Below, in pieces: positions 7,749-14,919 of a DNA stretch of 19,947 bases. The notes beneath the pieces were generated by a model, which was not told where the DNA came from, did not search any database, and saw nothing but the letters and a program-made list of their open reading frames with translations. The DNA lies in assembly GCA_030840545.1 (NCBI GenBank), contig JAVEEH010000325.1, forward strand, positions 1 through 19,947, in the 5' to 3' direction. This DNA comes from Frankiaceae bacterium. GTDB lineage: Bacteria > Actinomycetota > Actinomycetes > JAFAQI01. Position numbers and translations under genes: made by a program. Numbering within the stretch: position 1 is the stretch's first letter; every line of letters starts with the position of its first letter.

Positions 7749-8918
7749 GTGCTCGCCCTCCTCTCCCCCGGTCAAGGCGCGCAGACCCCCGGCATGTTGG
7801 CGCCCTGGCTCGACGTCGAGCCCGTGGCCGACCGGCTGCGCTGGGCCTGCGCGATCACCGGCCTCGACCTGATCGGCCTCGGCACGACCGGCACGGATGA
7901 CGACGTGCGGGACACGGCCACCGCACAGCCGCTGCTCGTCGCAACGGCACTCGCGGTCGCGGGCGCCATCGTCAGCGAGACCGCTCGCCCGTCCGTCGTC
8001 GCCGGTCACAGCGTCGGTGAGTACGCCGCCGCCGCGCTCGCCGGCGTGCTGACGCCCGAGACCGCACTCGTGCTCGTGCGCGAACGCGGCCGGCTGATGG
8101 CCGACGCGTCGCAGCAGTCGCCGACCGGCATGAGCGCGTTGCTCGGTGGCGACGCCGACGAGGTCCGGCAGGCCCTGTCACGCCACGGCCTCACCGCCGC
8201 CAACGTCAACGCCGCCGGGCAGGTGGTCGCCGCCGGATCGTTGGAGGCACTCACCGCCCTCGCCGCCGACCCGCCGACCGGCGCCAGGATCCGACCGCTG
8301 TCCGTCGCCGGCGCGTTCCACACGGCCCACATGGAGCCGGCCAGGGCCTCGCTCGCGACACTCGCGCACGCCGCCCCCACCCGCGACCCGCTCGTCACGA
8401 TCGTGAGCAACGCCGACGGTGCCGTGGTCACCAGCGGAAGCGATCTGCTCGAGCGACTCGTCGCTCAGGTGGCAGCGCCGGTGCGGTGGGACCTGTGCAT
8501 GCAGACCTTCGCCGACCTCGGCGTGACAGCTGTCGTCGAGCTCGCGCCGGCCGGCACGTTGACAGCGCTGGTGCGGCGCGCACTGCCTGGCGTCGAGACG
8601 CTCGCCATCAAGTCACCGGACGACCTCGCCGCCGCACGTGCACTCGTCGAGCGTCACTGCGACTCGACGCACGAGCCCGGCCCGGCCTGGCGGTTGGCCG
8701 TCGCCCCGGTCGCCGGCACCTTCCGGCCAGGCGCCGCCGAACCGGGCACGTCGCTCGCACCCGGCGGATCGGTCGGCACCGTCGTGTCACACCGCAGCGA
8801 GTCAACGGTCGAGGCGGTGCACGGAGGCGTGCTCGTCGAGTGGCTCGCGCAGGACGGCGACCCGGTCTCACCGGGACAGCCGGTCGCGCTGCTGCACCCG
8901 CAGCCTGTGCTCGCATGA
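7749..8918 (+). CDS. fabD: Malonyl-CoA:ACP transacylase with an extra C-terminal BCCP-like domain
   Basis: FabD transfers malonyl from CoA to the phosphopantetheine of AcpP, feeding chain elongation. The N-terminal 300 or so residues are a standard FabD: LLSPGQGAQTPG at the start, the nucleophile in GHSVGE (S88), the active-site His in GAFHTAHM (H191), and NVNAAGQVVAAG. GTG at 7749 is chosen because VLALLSPGQGAQTPG aligns with the start of Streptomyces FabD. GTG at 7740 is an alternative 9 nt upstream. At 389 residues it is about 75-80 longer than usual. The extra part (from about residue 315) resembles a biotin carboxyl carrier domain without the biotin lysine. The stop overlaps the fabH start as ATGA, so the two are translationally coupled. 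Confidence 0.95.
   Translation: MLALLSPGQGAQTPGMLAPWLDVEPVADRLRWACAITGLDLIGLGTTGTDDDVRDTATAQPLLVATALAVAGAIVSETARPSVVAGHSVGEYAAAALAGVLTPETALVLVRERGRLMADASQQSPTGMSALLGGDADEVRQALSRHGLTAANVNAAGQVVAAGSLEALTALAADPPTGARIRPLSVAGAFHTAHMEPARASLATLAHAAPTRDPLVTIVSNADGAVVTSGSDLLERLVAQVAAPVRWDLCMQTFADLGVTAVVELAPAGTLTALVRRALPGVETLAIKSPDDLAAARALVERHCDSTHEPGPAWRLAVAPVAGTFRPGAAEPGTSLAPGGSVGTVVSHRSESTVEAVHGGVLVEWLAQDGDPVSPGQPVALLHPQPVLA
8691..8900 (+). other. Degenerate biotinyl/BCCP-like domain fused to FabD (protein domain)
   Basis: Residues about 315-384 of FabD read like a barrel-sandwich carrier domain. VAPVAGTFRPG corresponds to the BCCP motif SPMVGTFYR. GGVLVEWLAQDGDPVSPGQP corresponds to the second half with its G-D-P-V and G-Q-P turns. 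The hairpin that should carry A-M-K-M reads VGTVVSHRSESTVEA, about four residues shorter by my hand alignment, and the domain has no lysine at all. It therefore cannot be biotinylated or lipoylated. A docking, tethering or purely structural role is inference. Confidence 0.6.
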
Positions 8919-9877
8919 TCGCCCCGGACCCGTTGCGGCACGCACGCATCACCGCCCTCGGCGAACACCGGCCGGCCGGCGTACTCACCAACAACGACCT
9001 CGCCGGGCGCGGCGTCGACACGACGGACGAGTGGATCCGTAACCGGACCGGCATCGCGCGCCGTCACATCGCGGCCGCCGACGAGACGGTGATCACGATG
9101 GCAGCGGAGGCGTCCGCGAAGGCACTCGCCGCAGCCGGTCTCGATCCGCGCGACATCGACCTGCTGGTGCTCGCCACCTGCACGATGCGCAATCCCATCC
9201 CCGGGGGAGCCGCCCGCGTCGCGAGTGCGATCGGCGCCGGCGGCATCGGTGCCTTCGATCTCAACGCCGCCTGCGGTGGGTTCTGTTACGCCTTGTCGGT
9301 CGCCGCGGACGCCGTGCGCACCGGCAGCGCCGACCGCGTCCTGGTCGTCGGGTCCGAGAAGCTCACCGACTGGCTCGACTGGGACGATCGCGGCACCTGC
9401 ATCCTGTTCGGCGACGGTGCCGCCGCGGCGATCGTCGAGGCGAGCGATGAGCCCGGCATCGGCCCGGTCGCGTGGGGCAGCGACGGGCTCGGCGCCGACC
9501 TGGTGTCCGTGCCGGTCGATGACTGGGCGATCCGCATGGACGGTCCCGCAGTCTTCCGATGGGCGACCACGCAGCTCGCACCCGTCGCACACCGAGCCTG
9601 CAAGCTGGCCGGTGTCGACGTCGCTGACCTCGACGCTTTCGTGCCGCACCAGGCCAACCTGCGCATCGTCGATGCGCTGGTGCGTGCTCTCAAGCTGCCG
9701 GATCGCGTCGTTGTCGCCCGCGACATCGCCGACACCGGCAACACCTCAGCGGCGTCGGTGCCGCTCGCACTGTCTCGACTCGTCGCCGCCGGCGATGTGC
9801 CGAGCGGCGGTCAGGCGTTGCTGCTCGCGTTCGGAGCCGGCCTCACCTACGCCGGCCAAGTCATCCGTATCCCCTGA
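8915..9877 (+). CDS. fabH: Beta-ketoacyl-ACP synthase III
   Basis: FabH starts fatty acid synthesis by condensing an acyl-CoA primer with malonyl-AcpP. The 320-residue length is typical. The catalytic triad is complete: Cys in NAACGGFCYAL (C120), His in VPHQANLRI (H245) and Asn in DTGNTSAASVPLAL (N276). The family start motif TTDEWIRNRTGIARRHI is also present. The ATG at 8915 overlaps the fabD TGA by 4 nt. Actinobacterial FabH enzymes often accept branched-chain primers; primer choice cannot be read from this sequence. The gene is followed after 15 nt by acpP. Confidence 0.97.
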   Translation: MIAPDPLRHARITALGEHRPAGVLTNNDLAGRGVDTTDEWIRNRTGIARRHIAAADETVITMAAEASAKALAAAGLDPRDIDLLVLATCTMRNPIPGGAARVASAIGAGGIGAFDLNAACGGFCYALSVAADAVRTGSADRVLVVGSEKLTDWLDWDDRGTCILFGDGAAAAIVEASDEPGIGPVAWGSDGLGADLVSVPVDDWAIRMDGPAVFRWATTQLAPVAHRACKLAGVDVADLDAFVPHQANLRIVDALVRALKLPDRVVVARDIADTGNTSAASVPLALSRLVAAGDVPSGGQALLLAFGAGLTYAGQVIRIP

Positions 9878-9886
9878 AGGAGAGAG
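9877..9886 (+). promoter_or_regulatory. Strong ribosome-binding site for acpP
   Basis: AAGGAGAGAG begins at the last base of the fabH stop codon and ends 6 nt before the GTG of acpP. It is the strongest Shine-Dalgarno sequence in the operon. This fits the need for much more carrier protein than enzyme. Confidence 0.75.
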
Positions 9887-9892
9887 ATCACC

Positions 9893-10141
9893 GTGACACA
9901 GCAGGACATCCTCAACGGCCTCGCCCAGATCGTGAACGAGATTGCCGGTGTTCCGATCGACGACGTGCAGCCGGACAAGAGCTTCATCAACGACCTCGAC
10001 GTCGACTCGCTCGCCATGGTCGAGATCGCAACCGCGGCCGAGGACACCTTCGGCGTCCGCATCCCCGACGACGACCTCAAGGACCTTCGTACCGTCGGCG
10101 ACGCGGTCAGCTACATCGAGAAGGCCGGCGTCGCTGCATGA
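9893..10141 (+). CDS. acpP: Acyl carrier protein
   Basis: This 82-residue acidic carrier protein holds growing acyl chains on a phosphopantetheine arm. The attachment serine is S39 in DLDVDSLAMVEI. Helix II and the following acidic segment (EDTFGVRIPDDDLKDLRTVG) are those of type II fatty acid synthase ACPs, with YIEKAG at the end. GTG at 9893 follows the strong AAGGAGAGAG site. The stop overlaps the fabF start as ATGA. Position between fabH and fabF marks it as the fatty-acid ACP and not a polyketide one. Confidence 0.97.
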   Translation: MTQQDILNGLAQIVNEIAGVPIDDVQPDKSFINDLDVDSLAMVEIATAAEDTFGVRIPDDDLKDLRTVGDAVSYIEKAGVAA

Positions 10142-11382
10142 CGACGGGCACGACCAAGGTCGTCGTCACCGGGTTGGGTGCCACCACCCCGCTCGGCGGC
10201 GACGTCGCCTCGACCTGGGACGCGCTGCTCGCCGGCCGCTCCGGGGTCGGCCGGCTCACCGCCGACTGGGCCGCTGACCTGCCGGTGCGAATCGCCGCGC
10301 AGATCGCGGTCGAGCCACTGGACGTGCTCGACCGGGTAGAAGCCCGCACGCTCGACCGGTCGCAGCAGTTCGCTGTCGTCGCGGCGCGCGAAGCGTGGCG
10401 GGACGCGGGCTTCGGCGACGAGCTCCAGGTCGAGCCCGAGCGGTTGGCGGTGGCGGTCGCGAGCGGCATCGGTGGCGTGCTGACCCTTCTCGCGCAGTAC
10501 GACGTGCTGCGCGACAAGGGGGCTCGCCGGGTCTCTCCGCACACGGTGCCGATGCTCATGCCCAACGGGCCGGCCGCGGCCGTCGGGTTGGACCTCGTCG
10601 CCCGAGCCGGCGTGCATGCGCCGGTGTCGGCGTGCGCCAGCGGCGCCGAAGCGATCTCGCTCGGTCTGGATCTGCTGCGCGCGGGCCGAGCCGACGTCAT
10701 CGTCGCCGGCGGCACCGAGGCTGCGATCGCCGGTCTGCCGATCGCAGGCTTCGCCGCAATGCGCGCCCTGTCGACCCGGGACGACGATCCCCAGGCCGCG
10801 TCCAGGCCCTATGACAAAGCCCGCGACGGCTTCGTGCTCGGTGAAGGCGCGGCGGTGCTCATCCTCGAGACCGCCGAGCATGCAGCCGCGCGCGGCGCCC
10901 GCGTCTATGCCGAGCTCGCGGGGGCCGGCATGAGCTCCGACGCACACCACGTCGCAGCGCCCGAACCGACTGGTGCCGGTGCTGCCCGCGCCCTTGCCTT
11001 GGCGATGCACGACGCCGGTCTCCACCCGGCGGACATCGGGCACGTGAACGCGCACGCCACGTCCACCCCGCTCGGCGACATGGCCGAGTCACTGGCGTTG
11101 CGCACCGCACTCGGCCACTCACTCGACAACGTGTGCGTGACCGCGAACAAGTCCTGCACCGGGCATCTGCTCGGCGCCGCCGGCGCACTGGAGGCTGCGA
11201 TCACGGTGCTGTCCCTGCACCACCAGCTCGTGCCACCCACCCGCAACCTCGACGACCCGGACGACGAGATCGGCCTCGACGTCGTCCGGATGTCGCCACG
11301 AACCGTGTCCACTGGCGCCGCGCTGTCGAACTCCTTCGGCTTCGGCGGCCACAACGCCACGCTCGCCTTCCGCACCGCCTGA
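10138..11382 (+). CDS. fabF: Beta-ketoacyl-ACP synthase II
   Basis: FabF elongates acyl-AcpP by decarboxylative condensation with malonyl-AcpP. The protein has 414 residues, the usual family length. The active site is complete: nucleophilic Cys in SACASGAEAI (C166), His in NAHATSTPLGD (H306), Lys in NKSCTGH (K338) and the second His in TGHLLGAAGALEA (H343). The C-terminal loop SNSFGFGGHNA is present. It starts by ATGA overlap with acpP and is followed after 18 nt by accD, so all five genes form one operon. Actinobacterial homologues are called fabF or fabB; mycobacterial ones are KasA/KasB. Confidence 0.97.
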   Translation: MTTGTTKVVVTGLGATTPLGGDVASTWDALLAGRSGVGRLTADWAADLPVRIAAQIAVEPLDVLDRVEARTLDRSQQFAVVAAREAWRDAGFGDELQVEPERLAVAVASGIGGVLTLLAQYDVLRDKGARRVSPHTVPMLMPNGPAAAVGLDLVARAGVHAPVSACASGAEAISLGLDLLRAGRADVIVAGGTEAAIAGLPIAGFAAMRALSTRDDDPQAASRPYDKARDGFVLGEGAAVLILETAEHAAARGARVYAELAGAGMSSDAHHVAAPEPTGAGAARALALAMHDAGLHPADIGHVNAHATSTPLGDMAESLALRTALGHSLDNVCVTANKSCTGHLLGAAGALEAAITVLSLHHQLVPPTRNLDDPDDEIGLDVVRMSPRTVSTGAALSNSFGFGGHNATLAFRTA

Positions 11383-11400
11383 CCCCCGGAGCCTGCTGCC

Positions 11401-12825
11401 ATGACCCTGCTCGAGACCGGTGTCACCATCGTCCGTCCGCGCGGCGCGGCCGACCCGCGCGACCCGTGGATGCGGCTCGCCGGACTCTTCGACGACGGCG
11501 CGTTGCGGCCGCTGGCGAGCCAGTCGGGCATCGGTGTGGTCACTGCGGTCGGCCGGATCGAAGGCGGCGAGGCAGTCGCTTTCGCGAGTGACGCCGCCGT
11601 GCAGGGCGGCGCGCTGGGGCAGGAAGGCTGCACCGCGATCGTCGCGGCCTATGACGTCGCACTCCGCCAGGGGCTGCCGATCATCGGGATCTGGCACTCC
11701 GGCGGCGCGCGGCTCGCCGAAGGCGTCGCTTCGCTCGACGGCGTCGGCCAGGTGTTCGCGGCGATGACCCTCGCTTCCGGCCGGGTGCCGCAAGTGTCCG
11801 TCGTGCTCGGGCCGGCGGCCGGCGGCGCCGCATATGGGCCGGCGCTGACCGACGTCGTCATCCTCGGCCCGCACGGTCGAGTCTTCGTCACCGGTCCCGA
11901 CGTCGTGCGCAGTGTCACCGGCGAGGAGGTCGACATGCTGCGCCTCGGCGGCCCCGAGCCGCACGGCCGGCGCAGCGGCGTCGTTCACCTCGTCGCCGAC
12001 ACCGACGTCGATGCGTTGGCACGGGCCCGGGACACCGTCGCGCTGCTGTCGCACCCAGGGCACCTCGACGACGTCGCGGACCGCAACTTCGACGACCTCA
12101 TGCCCGAGTCGGCGCGACGCGCCTACGACGTCAAGCCGGTCGTCAACCGGCTCCTCGATCGGCCGGGTCTGGAGCTGCACGCGCGCTGGGCACCGAACAT
12201 CGTCACGACGCTCGGCCGGCTGGGTGGACGCAGTGTCGGCGTCCTCGCCAACAACCCGTTGCGGCTCGGTGGCTGTCTCGACGCGACGAGCGCGGAGAAG
12301 GCTGCGCGGTTCGTGCGGATGTGCGACGCGTTCGGCATCCCGCTCGTCGTCCTGGTCGACGTGCCCGGTTACCTCCCCGGTGTCGGGCAGGAGTGGGACG
12401 GCGTCGTACGACGAGGCGCCAAGCTGCTGCACGCGTTCGCCGAGGCCGTGGTGCCGCGGGTCACGCTGATCACGCGCAAGGCCTATGGCGGCGCCTACAT
12501 CGCGATGAACTCGCGCTCGCTCGGCGCCACCCGCGTGCTTGCGTGGCCGGGCGCCGAGGTCGCCGTCATGGGATCGGTCGCGGCCGTGCGGGTGCTGCAC
12601 CGCCGGCGGCTGGCCGAGGCCACCGACGCGGCCCGTCCGGCCCTGGAGGCCGAGCTCGCCACAGAGCACGAGCAGCTGGCCGGCGGACTCGACCGGGCGG
12701 TGTCGCTGGGCGTCGTCGACGAGGTCATCGACCGCGACCGGACGCGCAGCGCGCTCGCCGCCGCGTTGCGCTCGGCGGGCGTCGGCCCCGCGTCGCGCGG
12801 ACGGCACGGGAACATTCCCCTGTAA
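11401..12825 (+). CDS. accD: Acyl-CoA carboxylase carboxyltransferase (beta) subunit, AccD6-like
   Basis: This 474-residue crotonase-fold carboxyltransferase moves CO2 from carboxybiotin on a separate alpha subunit to acetyl- or propionyl-CoA, making malonyl- or methylmalonyl-CoA. Oxyanion-hole glycines are visible in IWHSGGARLAEGVASL and LGPAAGGAAYGPAL in the N-domain. VDVPGYLPGVGQEWDGVVRR and RKAYGGAYIAMNSR lie in the C-domain, with MGSVAAVRVLHRR near the end. ATG at 11401 follows GGAG at 11388-11391. Terminal position after fabF mirrors accD6 in the mycobacterial FAS-II operon, and the length is almost the same, so malonyl-CoA supply is the likely job. The biotin-bearing alpha subunit is not in the window. 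Confidence 0.92.
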   Translation: MTLLETGVTIVRPRGAADPRDPWMRLAGLFDDGALRPLASQSGIGVVTAVGRIEGGEAVAFASDAAVQGGALGQEGCTAIVAAYDVALRQGLPIIGIWHSGGARLAEGVASLDGVGQVFAAMTLASGRVPQVSVVLGPAAGGAAYGPALTDVVILGPHGRVFVTGPDVVRSVTGEEVDMLRLGGPEPHGRRSGVVHLVADTDVDALARARDTVALLSHPGHLDDVADRNFDDLMPESARRAYDVKPVVNRLLDRPGLELHARWAPNIVTTLGRLGGRSVGVLANNPLRLGGCLDATSAEKAARFVRMCDAFGIPLVVLVDVPGYLPGVGQEWDGVVRRGAKLLHAFAEAVVPRVTLITRKAYGGAYIAMNSRSLGATRVLAWPGAEVAVMGSVAAVRVLHRRRLAEATDAARPALEAELATEHEQLAGGLDRAVSLGVVDEVIDRDRTRSALAAALRSAGVGPASRGRHGNIPL

Positions 12826-12828
12826 GTT
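12808..12828 (+). promoter_or_regulatory. Probable leaderless promoter with a 12-bp palindrome, inside the accD 3' end
   Basis: TAAGTT at 12823-12828 overlaps the accD TAA stop and ends 6 nt before the GTG at 12835. This is the spacing of a leaderless promoter. Just upstream, GGGAA-CA-TTCCC at 12808-12819 is a 5-2-5 inverted repeat where an operator between -35 and -10 would lie. The -35 region is weak. Confidence 0.45.
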
Positions 12829-12834
12829 GTGCGC

Positions 12835-13494
12835 GTGGGACAACCCTCCGCACAGCTGCCGGAAGCGACCGACCGGACAACTGCGGCCGACCTGCCGGTC
12901 CAGCTGATCGGCGGCGCGGCGCTGACCATCGCCGGGTTGGCCCTGCTCGCCCTCGAGGTCACCCGGGCGTTGACCGGGAGCGTGCTCGGCACCCTCGGGC
13001 TCACCCTGCTGTGGCTCGGCGTCGGCCTGCTTGCCGCGGGCCTGCTGCTGCTGGTGTTGGTCGTCGCGGCGGCCGAGCCGGCGCCCGGCCCCGACGACGA
13101 GGCGCCATTCGGTCTGGCCGAGCCGGCTCATCCGATCGCGCCCGCGGTTCCGGAAGTCCCGACGGTGGCCCCGCCCGCCTCCCCCGCAGCGGCGGCGCCG
13201 ACCGCGGTCACGGAGACGCTGCCGACCCACGCCCCGACCATGACCGCCGAAGCTCCCGTCCACCATGCTCATGTCGCGCCGGAGCCCGCGCCACTCGCCA
13301 CCAGCACGCCGACCGCCACCAGCACGCCGACCGCCACGAGCTCGCCGACCGATCCGGCCGGCGCCAGCGAGCCCGCCGCGCCGGTCGCCCCCGCACCCGT
13401 CGCGCCGGTGCAGCCGGTGCAGCCGGACGAGTTCGACGAGCCGTCTCCCGCTCCCGACACCGACTCGGCTCCGGAGGACCGTCCCGCGCACTGA
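12835..13494 (+). CDS. Two-span membrane protein with long Pro/Ala/Thr-rich tail
   Basis: This is a 219-residue protein of unknown function. Two hydrophobic segments lie at about residues 22-41 and 50-78 (LTLLWLGVGLLAAGLLLLVL). A low-complexity tail of about 140 residues follows, rich in Pro, Ala, Thr and Glu, with tandem STPTAT units. The tail ends in acidic DEFDEPSP and DTDSAPEDRPAH segments. GTG at 12835 is preferred over the in-frame GTG at 12829 because TAAGTT lies 6 nt before it. It starts 9 nt after accD, so it could also be the last gene of the fab operon. The tail could be extracellular or cytoplasmic. I do not recognise the family. Confidence 0.75.
   Translation: MGQPSAQLPEATDRTTAADLPVQLIGGAALTIAGLALLALEVTRALTGSVLGTLGLTLLWLGVGLLAAGLLLLVLVVAAAEPAPGPDDEAPFGLAEPAHPIAPAVPEVPTVAPPASPAAAAPTAVTETLPTHAPTMTAEAPVHHAHVAPEPAPLATSTPTATSTPTATSSPTDPAGASEPAAPVAPAPVAPVQPVQPDEFDEPSPAPDTDSAPEDRPAH
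13297..13350 (+). repeat. 18-bp tandem repeat, three copies
   Basis: GCCACCAGCACGCCGACC occurs twice in direct succession (13297-13314, 13315-13332). A third copy with two changes follows at 13333-13350. It encodes the ATSTPT units of the low-complexity tail, so copy number probably varies between strains. Confidence 0.9.
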
Positions 13495-13520
13495 CTTCGC
13501 CGATGTGTCGCGTTTGCACC

Positions 13521-13557
13521 CAGGCGTCGGGTGACGATCGCCTGACCAGGTTGTTTT
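13521..13557 (+). terminator. Candidate intrinsic terminator
   Basis: CAGGCG at 13521-13526 pairs with CGCCTG at 13539-13544. The stem is prolonged by TCG/CGA around a GGTGA loop, with one bulged T. The T-rich run TTGTTTT begins 7 nt later at 13551. It lies 27 nt after the stop of the tail-rich membrane protein and would end the fab operon or that gene. The gap before the T run is longer than ideal. Confidence 0.45.
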
Positions 13558-13577
13558 CAGGTGCACCTCGTTAGCGT
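13550..13577 (+). promoter_or_regulatory. Probable leaderless promoter with a perfect 10-bp palindrome
   Basis: TAGCGT at 13572-13577 ends 7 nt before the GTG at 13585. GTTGTT at 13550-13555 is a possible -35 with a 16-nt spacer. The perfect palindrome AGGTGCACCT (13559-13568) fills the spacer, where a repressor would block polymerase. Confidence 0.5.
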
Positions 13578-13584
13578 TTTCACC

Positions 13585-14889
13585 GTGACCGCTACCGCCA
13601 CGCGCCCCAGCCAAGCGACCCTCACCACTCGGCACATGCTCAACAAGGTGCCCGAGATCACCGTGTACTTCTGGATCATCAAGATCCTGTGCACGACGGT
13701 CGGAGAGAGCTTCGCCGACTACATCAACTCGACGCTCGGTTTCGGCCTGACCAACACCACACTCGTGTTCTCGGCCGCGCTGATCGCAGTGCTCGTCGGG
13801 CAGTTCCGCCTTCGGCGTTATCTGCCGCCCGTCTACTGGGCAGTCGTTGTGCTCATCAGCGTGGTCGGCACGTTGCTCACCGACAACTTGACCGATGCAC
13901 ACGGCGTGCCGTTGTGGATCAGCACCGTGATCTTCACCGCCCTGCAGGTGGTCGTCTTCGGCATCTGGTATGTCCGCGAGCGGACGCTGTCCATCCACAC
14001 CATCGTGACGACACCGCGCGAGAGCTTCTACTGGCTGACGGTGCTGGTCACGTTCGCCCTTGGCACCGCGGCCGGCGACTGGACCCTCGAGCTCACGGGC
14101 TGGGGGCCCGGCTGGTCCGTGCTGCTGCCGGCCGGTCTGATCTTCGCGGTGTTCGCCGCTTGGCGCCTCGGCGCCGGTCCGATCCTCTGCTTCTGGCTGG
14201 CGTTCATCCTCACCCGCCCGCTCGGTGCCAACCTGGGCGACTTCCTCGGGGCACCGCATGCGGACGGCGGGCTCGGGCTCGGCACGTTGTGGACGAGCGT
14301 CATCTTCCTCGCCGCGATCCTGCTCGTGGTCGTCTACCTCACGATCACCCGCGCGGACGTGACCGAGGGCAGCCACGCCGGCACGTCGACCCCGTTCCCC
14401 CCGTCTCCGTTGCCGGCCGGTGCGACCCCGGAAGGTCGCGAGGCGCGCGTGCTAGTCATCTCCGACCGGACCGGTGCGACCCCGGCTCTGCTGGAGGCCA
14501 TCAAGCACCGGGGCGAGCAGGGGCCGGCGCGCTTCCGGCTCGTCGTAGCGAACCCGGCTCGCGCCGAAGCCCACCTCCTGCACCCCGAGCGGCACGAGAA
14601 GGCGCAGGAGGCCGAAGAGGTCCTGCACGAGGCAGGTGCCGCGATCGAGCAGGCTGCGGGCGGTCCGGTCATCGGCTCGGTGTCCATCCGACACGACCCG
14701 ATGGACGCGATCGAAGAGACGCTGATGAACGAGCCGGTCGACGAGATCATCCTGTCCGTCGTGCCGCACGGCGTTGCGCGGTGGCTGCACCAGGACCTGC
14801 AGCATCGCCTGGCGCACTTCGGCCTGCCGGTCACCGCCGTGGAGGACAACGCTTCGGCCACCGCGACTCGCAGCAGCAGCAACGCCTGA
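13585..14889 (+). CDS. COG4705-type multi-span membrane protein fused to a C-terminal USP-like domain
   Basis: This 434-residue protein begins with LNKVPEITVYFWIIKILCTT and GLTNTTLVFSAALIAV, typical of the COG4705 family of uncharacterised membrane proteins. Repeated motifs include GTLLTDNLTD, FALGTAAGDWTLE and FILTRPLGANLGDFL, which look like two related halves with conserved acidic residues in membrane spans. This suggests a transporter. From about residue 286 to 425 a soluble domain follows, starting ARVLVISDRTGATPALLEAI and containing DEIILSVVPHGVARWLHQDL. It resembles universal-stress-protein-like domains of actinobacteria, which may bind nucleotide. GTG at 13585 is chosen over the in-frame GTG at 13561 because TAGCGT lies 7 nt upstream and the longer start would precede it. 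The substrate is unknown. Confidence 0.82.
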   Translation: MTATATRPSQATLTTRHMLNKVPEITVYFWIIKILCTTVGESFADYINSTLGFGLTNTTLVFSAALIAVLVGQFRLRRYLPPVYWAVVVLISVVGTLLTDNLTDAHGVPLWISTVIFTALQVVVFGIWYVRERTLSIHTIVTTPRESFYWLTVLVTFALGTAAGDWTLELTGWGPGWSVLLPAGLIFAVFAAWRLGAGPILCFWLAFILTRPLGANLGDFLGAPHADGGLGLGTLWTSVIFLAAILLVVVYLTITRADVTEGSHAGTSTPFPPSPLPAGATPEGREARVLVISDRTGATPALLEAIKHRGEQGPARFRLVVANPARAEAHLLHPERHEKAQEAEEVLHEAGAAIEQAAGGPVIGSVSIRHDPMDAIEETLMNEPVDEIILSVVPHGVARWLHQDLQHRLAHFGLPVTAVEDNASATATRSSSNA

Positions 14890-14919
14890 CCGCGCTCACC
14901 CGGCCCGAGGGTGCGGTCA
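14887..14919. terminator. Bidirectional hairpin holding the stop codons of both convergent genes
   Basis: TGACCG at 14887-14892 pairs with CGGTCA at 14914-14919. CACCC at 14897-14901 pairs with GGGTG at 14909-14913, leaving a 4-nt bulge. The outer arms contain the TGA of the plus-strand gene and the TGA of the minus-strand DUF3145 gene. There is no U tract, as is common for actinobacterial terminators. Confidence 0.55.

Noticed and set aside
8486..8914. Upstream extension of fabH into fabD
   Set aside because: The frame stays open but the translation is Arg-rich shadow of fabD. The ATG at 8915 overlapping the fabD stop matches the true FabH start.
11119..14376. A 1085-codon open frame on the minus strand
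   Set aside because: It lies opposite fabF, accD and two membrane protein genes with clear families. Its product is a low-complexity Arg/Gly/Asp/Glu-rich sequence, as expected for the antisense of G+C-rich codons.
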